Shown here one piece after another: positions 1 to 5,949 of a stretch of DNA of 6,289 nt. Within the stretch, counting starts at the first letter, position 1, and every line of letters begins with the position of its first letter. The position numbers were made by a program, and so were the translations under genes. Source of the DNA: Burkholderiales bacterium (GTDB lineage Bacteria > Pseudomonadota > Gammaproteobacteria > Burkholderiales > Burkholderiaceae_C). The notes under the pieces were generated by a model that saw nothing but the letters and a program-made list of their open reading frames with translations, ran no database searches and was not told the DNA's origin. The stretch is from NCBI GenBank assembly GCA_947453585.1, contig CANGHQ010000114.1, forward strand, positions 1-6,289, in the 5' to 3' direction.

Positions 1-51
1 AACCGCCTTGTAAGCGGTAGGTCATCAGTTCGAATCCGATAATCGGCACCA
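1..51 (+). tRNA. thrT: tRNA-Thr (anticodon UGU), 5' part missing
   Basis: This is the 3' part of a threonine tRNA that reads ACA codons; the acceptor 5' strand and D-arm lie before the window. Visible parts are the anticodon stem ACCGC (2-6) with GCGGT (14-18), the loop CTTGTAA (7-13) with anticodon TGT at 9-11, a 5-nt variable loop (19-23), the T-loop TTCGAAT (29-35), the acceptor 3' strand AATCGGC (41-47), discriminator A48 and an encoded CCA (49-51). The T-stem ATCAG/CCGAT (24-28 with 36-40) has one A-C mismatch (27 against 37). Identity is certain from the anticodon; the symbol is only a convention. A hairpin terminator follows 6 nt downstream. Confidence 0.95.
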
Positions 52-57
52 CCCTTC

Positions 58-85
58 AAAAGCCTGACTTGTTCAGGCTTTTTTT
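58..85 (+). terminator. Rho-independent terminator of tRNA-Thr, probably bidirectional
   Basis: A perfect 10-bp stem (58-67 with 73-82, core AGCCTGA/TCAGGCT) closes a 5-nt loop and runs into a T tract (79-85). This is a classical intrinsic terminator 6 nt after the CCA of tRNA-Thr. Read on the minus strand, the same stem ends in TTTT, so it could also stop transcripts coming from the convergent tRNA-Leu about 205 bp away. The plus-strand role is clear; the minus-strand role is inference. Confidence 0.92.
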
Positions 86-215
86 ATTGCGTGCGCGAAC
101 TGAGCAGACGCGCAAAGAGCGTCAAAGAACGCGTTCCGACTATTTGCATGTGGATGTGTGGAGTGCATCGGCTGCTTCATCGAAGTGCCGTAGACTCAGG
201 CTGCTGGAGCCGTTG

Positions 216-287
216 ATTTTCTTTCTCACTTTCTTGCTTTGCTTGCCTGCCAACCGCGAGGTTGACAAAAGAAACAGAGAAGAAAAT
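216..287. repeat. Imperfect inverted repeat abutting tRNA-Leu
   Basis: The two outer arms are mirror-complementary: ATTTTCTT (216-223) pairs with AAGAAAAT (280-287), CTC (225-227) with GAG (277-279) after one bulged T, and TTTCTT (230-235) with AAGAAA (269-274). In the middle, CAACC (251-255) pairs with GGTTG (260-264) around a GCGA loop. This gives 22 possible base pairs, interrupted by a 2x2 mismatch and an asymmetric internal loop. The outer end touches the base next to the tRNA-Leu CCA. It is not a standard terminator because no T-run follows the stem on either strand. A role in tRNA 3' processing or transcript ending is possible but unproven. Confidence 0.5.
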
Positions 288-372
<85 letters not shown>

Positions 373-390
373 ATTTCAGGAAAGAGAGTG

Positions 391-399
391 ATTGTATCA
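391..399 (-). promoter_or_regulatory. Candidate extended -10 promoter for tRNA-Leu
   Basis: On the minus strand the sequence TGATACAAT (399-391) matches an extended -10 element (TGn followed by TACAAT, 5 of 6 to TATAAT). It would start transcription near 384, about 12 nt before the tRNA 5' end, a normal leader length. No convincing -35 hexamer is seen 15-18 bp upstream, which fits an extended -10 promoter. The element overlaps the region where rnr translation must begin on the other strand. Confidence 0.45.
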
Positions 400-422
400 A
401 ACAAGTTAGCCAAACCAGCGGA

Positions 423-2642
423 TTGCTGGACGAAGTTGAAGGTGTTGTTCAAGGACACCGTGATGGACACGGTTTTGTGTCGCGCGATGACGGCGGCCCG
501 GACATCTATTTGCCCCCCAACGAAATGCGCGCCGTGCTGCACAAAGACCGCGTCAAGGCGCGCATTGTGCGCAGCGACCGCAAGGGTCGGCCCGAAGGCC
601 GGGTGCTCGAAATTGTCGAGCGCTCGACCCAGCCCATCATTGGCCGCTTGCTGCAAGAAAGCGGCGTGTGGCTGGTGGCGCCCGAGGACAAGCGTTACGG
701 CCAAGACATTCTGATTCCGCGCGGCGGCACGGGCAACGCCAAGACCGGCCAAGTCGTGGTGGTGCAACTCACCGAGCCACCAGCCTTGTTTGGCCAGCCC
801 GTGGGCCGGGTGCAAGAGGTGCTGGGCGAGGTGGACGACCCCGGCATGGAGATTGAAATCGCGGTGCGCAAATACAGCGTGCCGCATGAGTTTTCGCTTG
901 CGTGCATTGCGCTGTCCAAAACGCTGCCCGACGCGGTGCGACCCCAAGACCACGCCCATCGCGTTGATCTGACGGACGTCCCGCTGGTCACGATTGACGG
1001 CGAAGACGCGCGCGATTTTGACGACGCGGTGTATTGCGAGCCTGCCAGCCAAGGCCGCGGCAAATCGGCTGTGAAGGGCTGGCGTTTGCTGGTGGCGATT
1101 GCCGATGTGAGCCACTATGTGGAAAACGGCTCAGCGATTGACATTGACGCCTACGACCGGGCCACGAGCGTGTACTTTCCGCGCCGGGTCATCCCCATGT
1201 TGCCCGAGAAGTTGTCCAACGGCCTGTGCTCCCTCAAGCCCGAAGTCGAGCGCTTGTGCATGGTCTGCGACATGTTTGTCACGCTCGAGGGCGAAGTCAC
1301 GGCCTACCAGTTTTACCCGGCCGTGATGTGGAGCCATGCGCGCTTTACCTATACCGAAGTGGCAGCGATTTTGGGCAACACGCGCGGACCCGAGGCGCAA
1401 AAGCGCAAAGCCCTGGTTGGCGACTTGCTGAATTTGCACGGTGTGTATGAATCGCTGCTCAAGTCGCGCCAGCGCCGTGGCGCCGTGGACTTTGAGACCA
1501 CCGAGACGCAAATCGTGTGCGACGAGACTGGCCGTATTGAGAAGATCGTGCCGCGCACCCGCAACGTGGCGCACAAGCTGATTGAAGAGGCCATGCTAGC
1601 CGCCAACGTCTGCAGTGCGGACTTCATTGCGCAAAGCAAGCACGCTGGCCTGTTCCGGGTGCACGAGGGCCCCACGGTTGAGAAGGTCGAGGCCTTGCGC
1701 GCTTACCTCAAAGCCATGGGCATTGGCATGACCATCAGCGATACGCCCAAGCCGGGCGAGTTCCAGATGATTGCTGCGGCCACCAAAGACCGGCCTGACG
1801 CCGCGCAGATCCATTCCATGCTGCTGCGTTCCATGCAGCAGGCGATTTACACGCCGGGCAACAACGGCCACTTTGGCCTGGCCTTTGACGCCTACACCCA
1901 CTTCACCAGCCCGATTCGGCGCTACCCCGATTTGCTGGTGCACCGCGTCATCAAGGCGGTGCTGGCCAACGCCAAATACCATTTGCCGGTGCTGCCCATG
2001 CCGGGCGAGGCGCACGCCAAGCTGGCGCGCCGCCTGGAAAAAGGCAAGGCCGCCAAGGCGCAAGAGCCGGGCGCCAAGCCCAAAAAAGCCAGCGCCGAGA
2101 ACCTGGCCTGGGAGGCCGCCGGCCTGCATTGCAGCGCCAACGAGCGCCGCGCCGACGAGGCCAGCCGCGACGTGGAAGCCTGGCTCAAATGCAAGTACAT
2201 GTACGAGCATTTGGGCGAGGAATACAGCGGCGTGGTCACTTCGGCCACCTCGTTTGGCCTGTTTGTGACGCTCGACGCGATGTACGTCGAAGGCCTGGTG
2301 CACATCACCGAGCTGGGCGGCGAATACTTCCGCTTTGACGAAGTGCGCCAGGAACTGCGTGGCGAGCGCACCGGCATGCGCTACGCCATCGGCACCCGGG
2401 TGGACATCCAGGTCAGCCGCGTGGACCTGGACGGCCGCAAGATCGACTTCCGCCTAGTGCAAAACGGCCAGCCGCTCACGTCTAAGACTTTGCTCGACAA
2501 GGGCTCAGACACCGAACGAAGCCCGCGCAGCCGCGAGCTAGGACCTGCGCGTGGTAAGTCGGGCAAGGGTGGCAGCGCCAAGGCGCCCATGGCAGAAAAG
2601 AAGGCTGCCGCCAAAAGCAAGACGCCGCGCAAGCGGCGTTAG
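423..2642 (+). CDS. rnr: Ribonuclease R (3'-5' exoribonuclease, RNB family)
   Basis: RNase R degrades structured RNA from the 3' end, for example rRNA, mRNA and tmRNA-tagged transcripts. Counted from the TTG at 423 (739 aa), the protein has two cold-shock domains (about 1-150, starting with the GHRDGHGF motif near residue 12), then the RNB catalytic domain (about 180-580). The RNB domain carries the metal site IDGEDARDFDDA at 191-202 and HFTSPIRRYPDL near 493-504. A K/A-rich linker (about 517-562) follows, then HCSANERRADEASRDV, an S1 domain (about 599-680) and a basic tail ending PRKRR. The N-terminal helix-turn-helix of E. coli RNase R (813 aa) is absent, which I recall as usual in Comamonadaceae. 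The start is uncertain: the reading frame is open back into the tRNA-Leu gene, but no ATG or GTG exists between 373 and 423. TTG423 sits in the loop of a small hairpin (415-429) without a good Shine-Dalgarno sequence. ATC396 is placed 7 nt after GAGAG. Product certain, start not. Confidence 0.93.
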   Translation: MLDEVEGVVQGHRDGHGFVSRDDGGPDIYLPPNEMRAVLHKDRVKARIVRSDRKGRPEGRVLEIVERSTQPIIGRLLQESGVWLVAPEDKRYGQDILIPRGGTGNAKTGQVVVVQLTEPPALFGQPVGRVQEVLGEVDDPGMEIEIAVRKYSVPHEFSLACIALSKTLPDAVRPQDHAHRVDLTDVPLVTIDGEDARDFDDAVYCEPASQGRGKSAVKGWRLLVAIADVSHYVENGSAIDIDAYDRATSVYFPRRVIPMLPEKLSNGLCSLKPEVERLCMVCDMFVTLEGEVTAYQFYPAVMWSHARFTYTEVAAILGNTRGPEAQKRKALVGDLLNLHGVYESLLKSRQRRGAVDFETTETQIVCDETGRIEKIVPRTRNVAHKLIEEAMLAANVCSADFIAQSKHAGLFRVHEGPTVEKVEALRAYLKAMGIGMTISDTPKPGEFQMIAAATKDRPDAAQIHSMLLRSMQQAIYTPGNNGHFGLAFDAYTHFTSPIRRYPDLLVHRVIKAVLANAKYHLPVLPMPGEAHAKLARRLEKGKAAKAQEPGAKPKKASAENLAWEAAGLHCSANERRADEASRDVEAWLKCKYMYEHLGEEYSGVVTSATSFGLFVTLDAMYVEGLVHITELGGEYFRFDEVRQELRGERTGMRYAIGTRVDIQVSRVDLDGRKIDFRLVQNGQPLTSKTLLDKGSDTERSPRSRELGPARGKSGKGGSAKAPMAEKKAAAKSKTPRKRR
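2622..2639. terminator. GNRA-capped hairpin between convergent rnr and exonuclease gene
   Basis: A perfect 7-bp GC-rich stem ACGCCGC (2622-2628) with GCGGCGT (2633-2639) encloses a GCAA tetraloop. It lies inside the last rnr codons (Lys-Thr-Pro-Arg-Lys-Arg-Arg), ending one base before the last base pair of the stop region. On the plus strand TTTT follows at 2648-2651. On the minus strand it starts 10 nt after the stop of the convergent gene and is followed by a T-rich CTTGCTTTT. It is the only terminator-like structure where the two operons meet, since only 7 bp separate the stop codons. The T-tracts are weak, so the call is tentative. Confidence 0.4.
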
Positions 2643-2649
2643 ACAGGTT

Positions 2650-4056
2650 TTAGCTAGGCCGCAGCAAAAACACGCCAGCATCGCGCCGCAGCGGCGCGGC
2701 CAGGCGTTGCACCAAGAGCCGGTAGGTGTCAAGGTCAAAGGCCAGGCGCTGGCGGGTTTGCAGGGCTTCTGCCAGGTCGGTCTCGTCGTGCACCGTGGCA
2801 ACGTGGCACCACTGGTCGAAGACGTGAATGTCGGTGCGCTCGGTGCGGGCGTCAAATTCGCGCACTGCCACGGGCGCGGGGTGAGGCCAGGCCTGCAGGC
2901 GGCGCTGGGCCAGCGCCATTTGCAGGCGCAGGCGGTGGACCGCCGCGCTTTCGCGCCCGGCGCACACGCCCTTGCACTTTCCTATCTGGCTGGCAAAGCA
3001 GGCGCCTTTGCCAGACTCCAGGCCGAGCGCCTGCGGGCACAGGCCGTGGTTGTCGCAGAGGGTGCGAAGAGCGTCCGTGGCCTGGCGTTTGGAGCGGTAC
3101 ACGCCATAGAGCTGGTGCAGCGTGCCGGGGTGCTGCGCGTCCAGGCCCACCAGGCGCAACAGCGGACGGGCGTTAGGGTCGTCGGACAGTTCCCAGGCGC
3201 TCAGGCCCTTGTTTTGGCGCAGCTGGCGGTTGTGGATGGGCTGCATCGACTTGACCAGGCGCGCTTCCAACAGCAGAGCGCCCAATTCACCTGCTGTTTC
3301 ACGCCACTCCACGCGGCGGATTTCTTGCAGGATGCGCATTTCGCGGGCCTGTTTGGTGGACGCCTGAAAGTGCGACAGCACGCGCGTGCGCATGTGAATG
3401 CTTTTGCCCACGTAAAGCGGAATCTCGCCTTCGCCATAAAACAGGTAGACGCCGGGCGTGTCGGGGATGTCGTGGATGGGGGTTTCGAGTTGTGGCGGCA
3501 CGCTGGCGCTGCCTTGGAGCAGGGCGGCGGCCTCGCGCTGCAGGGCGTCCAGGCCCAGTTCGCGCTGCGCCACTTGCAGCCAGGCCAGCACCACGTCCAC
3601 GTCGCCCATGGCGCGGTGGCGCGCCAGCGTTTGTAGGCCGTGGCGCTGCAAAATCGCGTCCAGCCCGTGGCCCTTGTGCTGCGGATACAGCTTGCGTGAC
3701 AGGCGCACGGTGCACAGGGTTTTGACCTTGAGCGCGTGGCCCATGCGCTCAAGCGACTGGTGCACAAAACCGTGGTCAAAGCGCACGTTGTGGGCCACAA
3801 ACACCGCGTCGTCCAACAACTCGAGCAACTGGCGCGCCACGTCTTCAAAGGGCGGCGCGTCTTGCACCATGGCGTCGGTGATGCCGGTCAGGCTTTGGAT
3901 AAAGGGCGGAATGCGACAGCCGGGGTTGACCAAGCTGCTCCAGCGCGCCACTTCCACGCCGTGCTCAATACGCACGGCGGCGATTTCGGTAATGCGGTCG
4001 TGTTGTGCGTTGCCGCCTGTGGTTTCCAGGTCGAGCATGACGTAGCAGGGCAGCAT
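2650..4056 (-). CDS. DnaQ-like exonuclease fused to GIY-YIG (Cho/UvrC-type) nuclease
   Basis: A 468-aa fusion of two nucleases, counted from ATG4056. The N-terminal half is a DEDDh 3'-5' exonuclease like the proofreading subunit of DNA polymerase III: D9 and E11 in LDLETTG (ExoI), D94 in VAHNVRFD (ExoII), and H147 with D152 in HRAMGD (ExoIII). The C-terminal half is a GIY-YIG endonuclease domain (about 200-275) with PGVYLF, LYVGKS, the conserved Arg in RTR, and catalytic Glu264 in LLLEAR. A cysteine-rich segment follows (C334, C340, C353, C361, C365), resembling the metal-binding part of Cho and UvrC. Cho cuts 3' of bulky DNA lesions, and DnaQ-Cho fusions are known in other bacteria such as mycobacteria, so a role in nucleotide excision repair is likely but inferred. 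The UvrB-binding and HhH regions of UvrC are not seen. Start: ATG4056 and ATG4038 both lack a good Shine-Dalgarno sequence, and TTG4080 would add 8 residues. It is last in a minus-strand operon, 17 nt after a small ORF. Confidence 0.9.
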   Translation of the reverse strand: MLPCYVMLDLETTGGNAQHDRITEIAAVRIEHGVEVARWSSLVNPGCRIPPFIQSLTGITDAMVQDAPPFEDVARQLLELLDDAVFVAHNVRFDHGFVHQSLERMGHALKVKTLCTVRLSRKLYPQHKGHGLDAILQRHGLQTLARHRAMGDVDVVLAWLQVAQRELGLDALQREAAALLQGSASVPPQLETPIHDIPDTPGVYLFYGEGEIPLYVGKSIHMRTRVLSHFQASTKQAREMRILQEIRRVEWRETAGELGALLLEARLVKSMQPIHNRQLRQNKGLSAWELSDDPNARPLLRLVGLDAQHPGTLHQLYGVYRSKRQATDALRTLCDNHGLCPQALGLESGKGACFASQIGKCKGVCAGRESAAVHRLRLQMALAQRRLQAWPHPAPVAVREFDARTERTDIHVFDQWCHVATVHDETDLAEALQTRQRLAFDLDTYRLLVQRLAAPLRRDAGVFLLRPS

Positions 4057-4073
4057 GGCGGCAGCGTCAGTGA

Positions 4074-4244
4074 TTAACAAAACATCAGGGCCAGCCAGGC
4101 CGGGTCGTCAAGCAGATTGATGGCGCCATAGATGCCAAAGCGATAAGTCCAGCCTTGCAGCAGCTCTAGTCGTTCACTCCAGTTCGAGGCAATAAACAAC
4201 TCCAACGCCAGCACGGGTGGCGGCTTGGCGCGCTGCAATTGCAT
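4074..4244 (-). CDS. Small protein of unknown function (56 aa), coupled to Nudix gene
   Basis: I do not recognise this protein. An ATG at 4244-4242 overlaps the Nudix stop codon as TGATG, and the frame stays open for 56 codons to TAA at 4076-4074. It fills the 163-bp hole between the Nudix and exonuclease genes almost exactly. The protein begins MQLQRAKPPP, continues with VLALELFIASNWSERLELL and then an aromatic stretch QGWTYRFGIYGAINLLDD, and ends PAWLALMFC. Hydrophobic and acidic/basic residues alternate in a helix-like manner; there is no clear signal peptide or membrane segment. It has three Trp and five other aromatic residues. Most codons end in G or C (CTG, GCC, GGC, ATC, GAC), as in the neighbouring genes. 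It has no Shine-Dalgarno sequence of its own, so reinitiation after the Nudix gene is likely. Its stop lies inside the region of alternative starts of the next gene. Real coding is likely but not proven. Confidence 0.65.
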   Translation of the reverse strand: MQLQRAKPPPVLALELFIASNWSERLELLQGWTYRFGIYGAINLLDDPAWLALMFC

Positions 4245-4792
4245 CAAATGTCGAAGGCGTGAAAGCCAAATACCCCGGCGCGCCGGTCGGCAAAAAAGCG
4301 CTCCAGCGTGTCTTTGACGGTGCGAAAGGCAATCTCGTCCCAGGGAATGTCGGCCTCGTCAAACAGCAGCGCCTCTTGCGTCTCGGTGCCCGGATTGAAC
4401 ACGTCGCTCAGCAGCTCAGCGCGGTAAAACATATGCACCTGCCCCACCCGTGCCACGTTCACCAAAGAAAACAGCGCTTGCAGCGCAAATTCGGCACCGG
4501 CTTCTTCCACGGTTTCGCGGGCGGCGCCGTCGGCCGTGGTTTCGCCCATTTCCATAAAGCCGGCCGGCAGCGTCCACTTGCCTAGGCGTGGCTCAATATT
4601 GCGTTTGCACAGCAAGACCTTGTCGCCCCAGACCGGAATCGTGCCCACCACGTTGAGGGGGTTGACGTAATGCACCGTGGTGCAGGCCGGGCAGACCGCG
4701 CGCACCTTGGTGTCGCCGTCGTCGGGCAGGCGGTGTTCGACCGCCGTGCCGCAAGACTTGCAGTGTTTGATGGGGGCGCCGTACATGGTCAA
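4244..4792 (-). CDS. Nudix hydrolase with N-terminal zinc ribbon
   Basis: Nudix enzymes hydrolyse nucleoside diphosphates linked to another group, such as ADP-ribose, NADH, FAD or damaged nucleotides. This 182-aa protein has a zinc ribbon with CxxC pairs at C11/C14 and C34/C37, then a complete Nudix box at 78-100 (G78, E84, R92-E93, E96-E97, G99), with Thr94 where an aliphatic residue is usual. The zinc ribbon plus Nudix order recalls NudC and the YjaD group, but the protein is shorter than NudC (257 aa in E. coli) and I see no SQPWPFPxS signature, so the substrate cannot be named; ADP-ribose or FAD pyrophosphatase are guesses. Start: TTG4792 is preceded by AAGGGAG (4806-4800) at 7 nt, whereas ATG4786 would be 13 nt away, so TTG is preferred. 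The Shine-Dalgarno sequence overlaps the stop codon of the upstream hydrolase gene. Its own stop overlaps the next small ORF. Confidence 0.9.
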   Translation of the reverse strand: MTMYGAPIKHCKSCGTAVEHRLPDDGDTKVRAVCPACTTVHYVNPLNVVGTIPVWGDKVLLCKRNIEPRLGKWTLPAGFMEMGETTADGAARETVEEAGAEFALQALFSLVNVARVGQVHMFYRAELLSDVFNPGTETQEALLFDEADIPWDEIAFRTVKDTLERFFADRRAGVFGFHAFDI

Positions 4793-4804
4793 ACGCGTAC
4801 TCCC

Positions 4805-5506
4805 TTAGGCAGCCATCACGGCCACGCGAATGCCGCTTAAGCCCGTAATGTCGCCTTGCATCACGTCGCCTGCCACCACGGCGCCTACGCCCGCTGGCGT
4901 GCCGGTGTAGATCAGGTCGCCGGGCTGCAGTTCCCAGGCGATGGACAGTTGCTCAATGGTCTCGGCGACATTCCAGATGAGTTGGGCAATCGTGCTGCTT
5001 TGGCGCACCGCGCCGTTGACGCCGAGCGAGATAGTGGCATGGCCGATGTTGGGCACCTGCGCGGCCGGGGTGATGGCGCCTATGGGTGCCGAGTGGTCAA
5101 AGCCTTTGCCAATGCACCAGGGGCGGCCGGCCTTCTTCATGTCGTTTTGCAGGTCGCGCCGCGTCATGTCCAGGCCTACGGCGTAACCGAAGATGTGGCG
5201 GTGCGCCTCAGCAGCGGCAATGTTGCGTCCGCCTGTGCCAATGGCCACCACCAGTTCAATCTCGTGGTGAAGGTTGGACGTGATCGTGGGGTAGGGCATT
5301 TGCGCCGTGCTGCCCGGGGCGGCATAGACCAAGGTGTCGGCCGGCTTCATGAAGAAGAAGGGCGCCTCGCGCCCGGGGCCGCCCATTTCCTTGGCGTGCT
5401 CTTCGTAGTTGCGGCCCACGCAGTAAATACGGTGCACCGGGAACAGCGCCGGGGAGTCAAGCACCGGGACACCGACGACGGCAGGGGGCGTGAAGCTGTA
5501 AATCAT
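4805..5506 (-). CDS. Fumarylacetoacetate hydrolase family protein
   Basis: A 233-aa enzyme of the FAH family, which cleaves or decarboxylates beta-diketo acids with a bound divalent metal in the cytoplasm. Landmarks are VGRNYEEHAKEMG (30-42), PFFFMKPADT (49-58), metal ligands E82 and E84 in HHEIEL, D113 in GLDMTRRD, KGFDHSAPIG (134-143), and GDLIYTGTPAGVGAV (196-210). Length fits the short single-domain group: fumarylpyruvate hydrolase NagK, E. coli YcgM and FAHD1-type oxaloacetate tautomerases/decarboxylases, rather than full-length FAH of tyrosine catabolism. Gentisate-pathway fumarylpyruvate hydrolase is one option, but no ring-cleavage gene lies in the window. ATG5506 has a strong AGGAG (5518-5514) at 7 nt. 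It starts 15 nt after the ABM gene and ends 12 nt before the Nudix gene. Confidence 0.93.
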   Translation of the reverse strand: MIYSFTPPAVVGVPVLDSPALFPVHRIYCVGRNYEEHAKEMGGPGREAPFFFMKPADTLVYAAPGSTAQMPYPTITSNLHHEIELVVAIGTGGRNIAAAEAHRHIFGYAVGLDMTRRDLQNDMKKAGRPWCIGKGFDHSAPIGAITPAAQVPNIGHATISLGVNGAVRQSSTIAQLIWNVAETIEQLSIAWELQPGDLIYTGTPAGVGAVVAGDVMQGDITGLSGIRVAVMAA

Positions 5507-5521
5507 GGCGTGGCTCCTAAA

Positions 5522-5824
5522 TCAGGCGGACTGGGCGACCAGATCAAAGTGCTCGACCACGGGCGGAGCGGCAAAAAACGGCCCGACCACGGCACGCCAG
5601 GCGGGAAAGGCGGGAGATTCGCGAAAGCCCACGGTATGGTCTTCCAGCGTTTCCCAAAACACCTGCAACACATAGCGCTCGGGGCTCTCAATACTGCGGT
5701 TGACCTTGTAGCCCTTGAAACCCTTGGCATGCGAAATTACCGTGCTGGCGCCTTGGGCGATGGCCGCTTCAAAGGCGGCGTTTTGGCCGGGGTGGATGCG
5801 GATGTCGGCAATTTCGAGAATCAT
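5522..5824 (-). CDS. Antibiotic biosynthesis monooxygenase (ABM) domain protein
   Basis: A 100-aa protein with the look of the dimeric alpha/beta-barrel ABM superfamily: MILEIADIRIHPG at the start, a helix with FEAAIAQG, then RYVLQVFWETLEDH, a short FRESPAFPAW segment and a C-terminal strand VVEHFDLVA. Members include small cofactor-free monooxygenases, quinol monooxygenase YgiN and haem-degrading enzymes, but many have no known reaction. H63 in the W-E-x-x-x-D-H region is the usual conserved histidine. The ATG at 5824 is chosen because it matches the domain start and has a TGGAG-type ribosome-binding site (5834-5830) 5 nt away; the frame is open further upstream to 5875, but that part looks like leader. 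It is the first gene of the minus-strand operon, with the FAH-family gene 15 nt downstream. A shared role in breaking down a ring-derived keto acid is inference. Confidence 0.87.
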   Translation of the reverse strand: MILEIADIRIHPGQNAAFEAAIAQGASTVISHAKGFKGYKVNRSIESPERYVLQVFWETLEDHTVGFRESPAFPAWRAVVGPFFAAPPVVEHFDLVAQSA

Positions 5825-5949
5825 GGGGGCTCCAGGTGGGTTCAGGGCGGCTTGGCGATCAGGGCAGCTAGCCAAACCACCATGTTACCGGGCCGCGCCA
5901 ATGCGTGCCGCAAGCCCGGCCGGCGGCGGCGCGCGTATGCTTGCGGCTT
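5825..5949. promoter_or_regulatory. Divergent intergenic region between ABM gene and pgeF
   Basis: These 125 bp separate two divergent genes and must hold the promoter of the five-gene minus-strand operon and one for pgeF. I see no convincing -35/-10 pair on either strand; TAACAT on the minus strand (near 5882-5887) is the best -10-like hexamer but lacks a matched -35. The pgeF-proximal half is extremely GC-rich and holds an inverted repeat, listed separately. Confidence 0.5.
5907..5947. repeat. 9-bp perfect inverted repeat in front of pgeF
   Basis: GCCGCAAGC (5907-5915) and GCTTGCGGC (5939-5947) are perfect reverse complements separated by 23 bp of almost pure G/C, which itself contains the palindrome CCGGCCGG. 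The right arm ends 2 bp before the pgeF ATG. In an mRNA this would form a hairpin covering the ribosome-binding region; in DNA it could be an operator for a dimeric protein. Either role is inference. Confidence 0.5.

Noticed and set aside
251..264. CAACC-GCGA-GGTTG as a terminator of tRNA-Leu
   Set aside because: Only 5 bp and not followed by a T-run on either strand; better treated as the tip of the larger inverted repeat.
2551..3636. 361-codon plus-strand frame opposite the exonuclease fusion
   Set aside because: Low-complexity Ala/Gln/Arg-rich shadow that starts inside rnr; the minus strand holds intact nuclease motifs.
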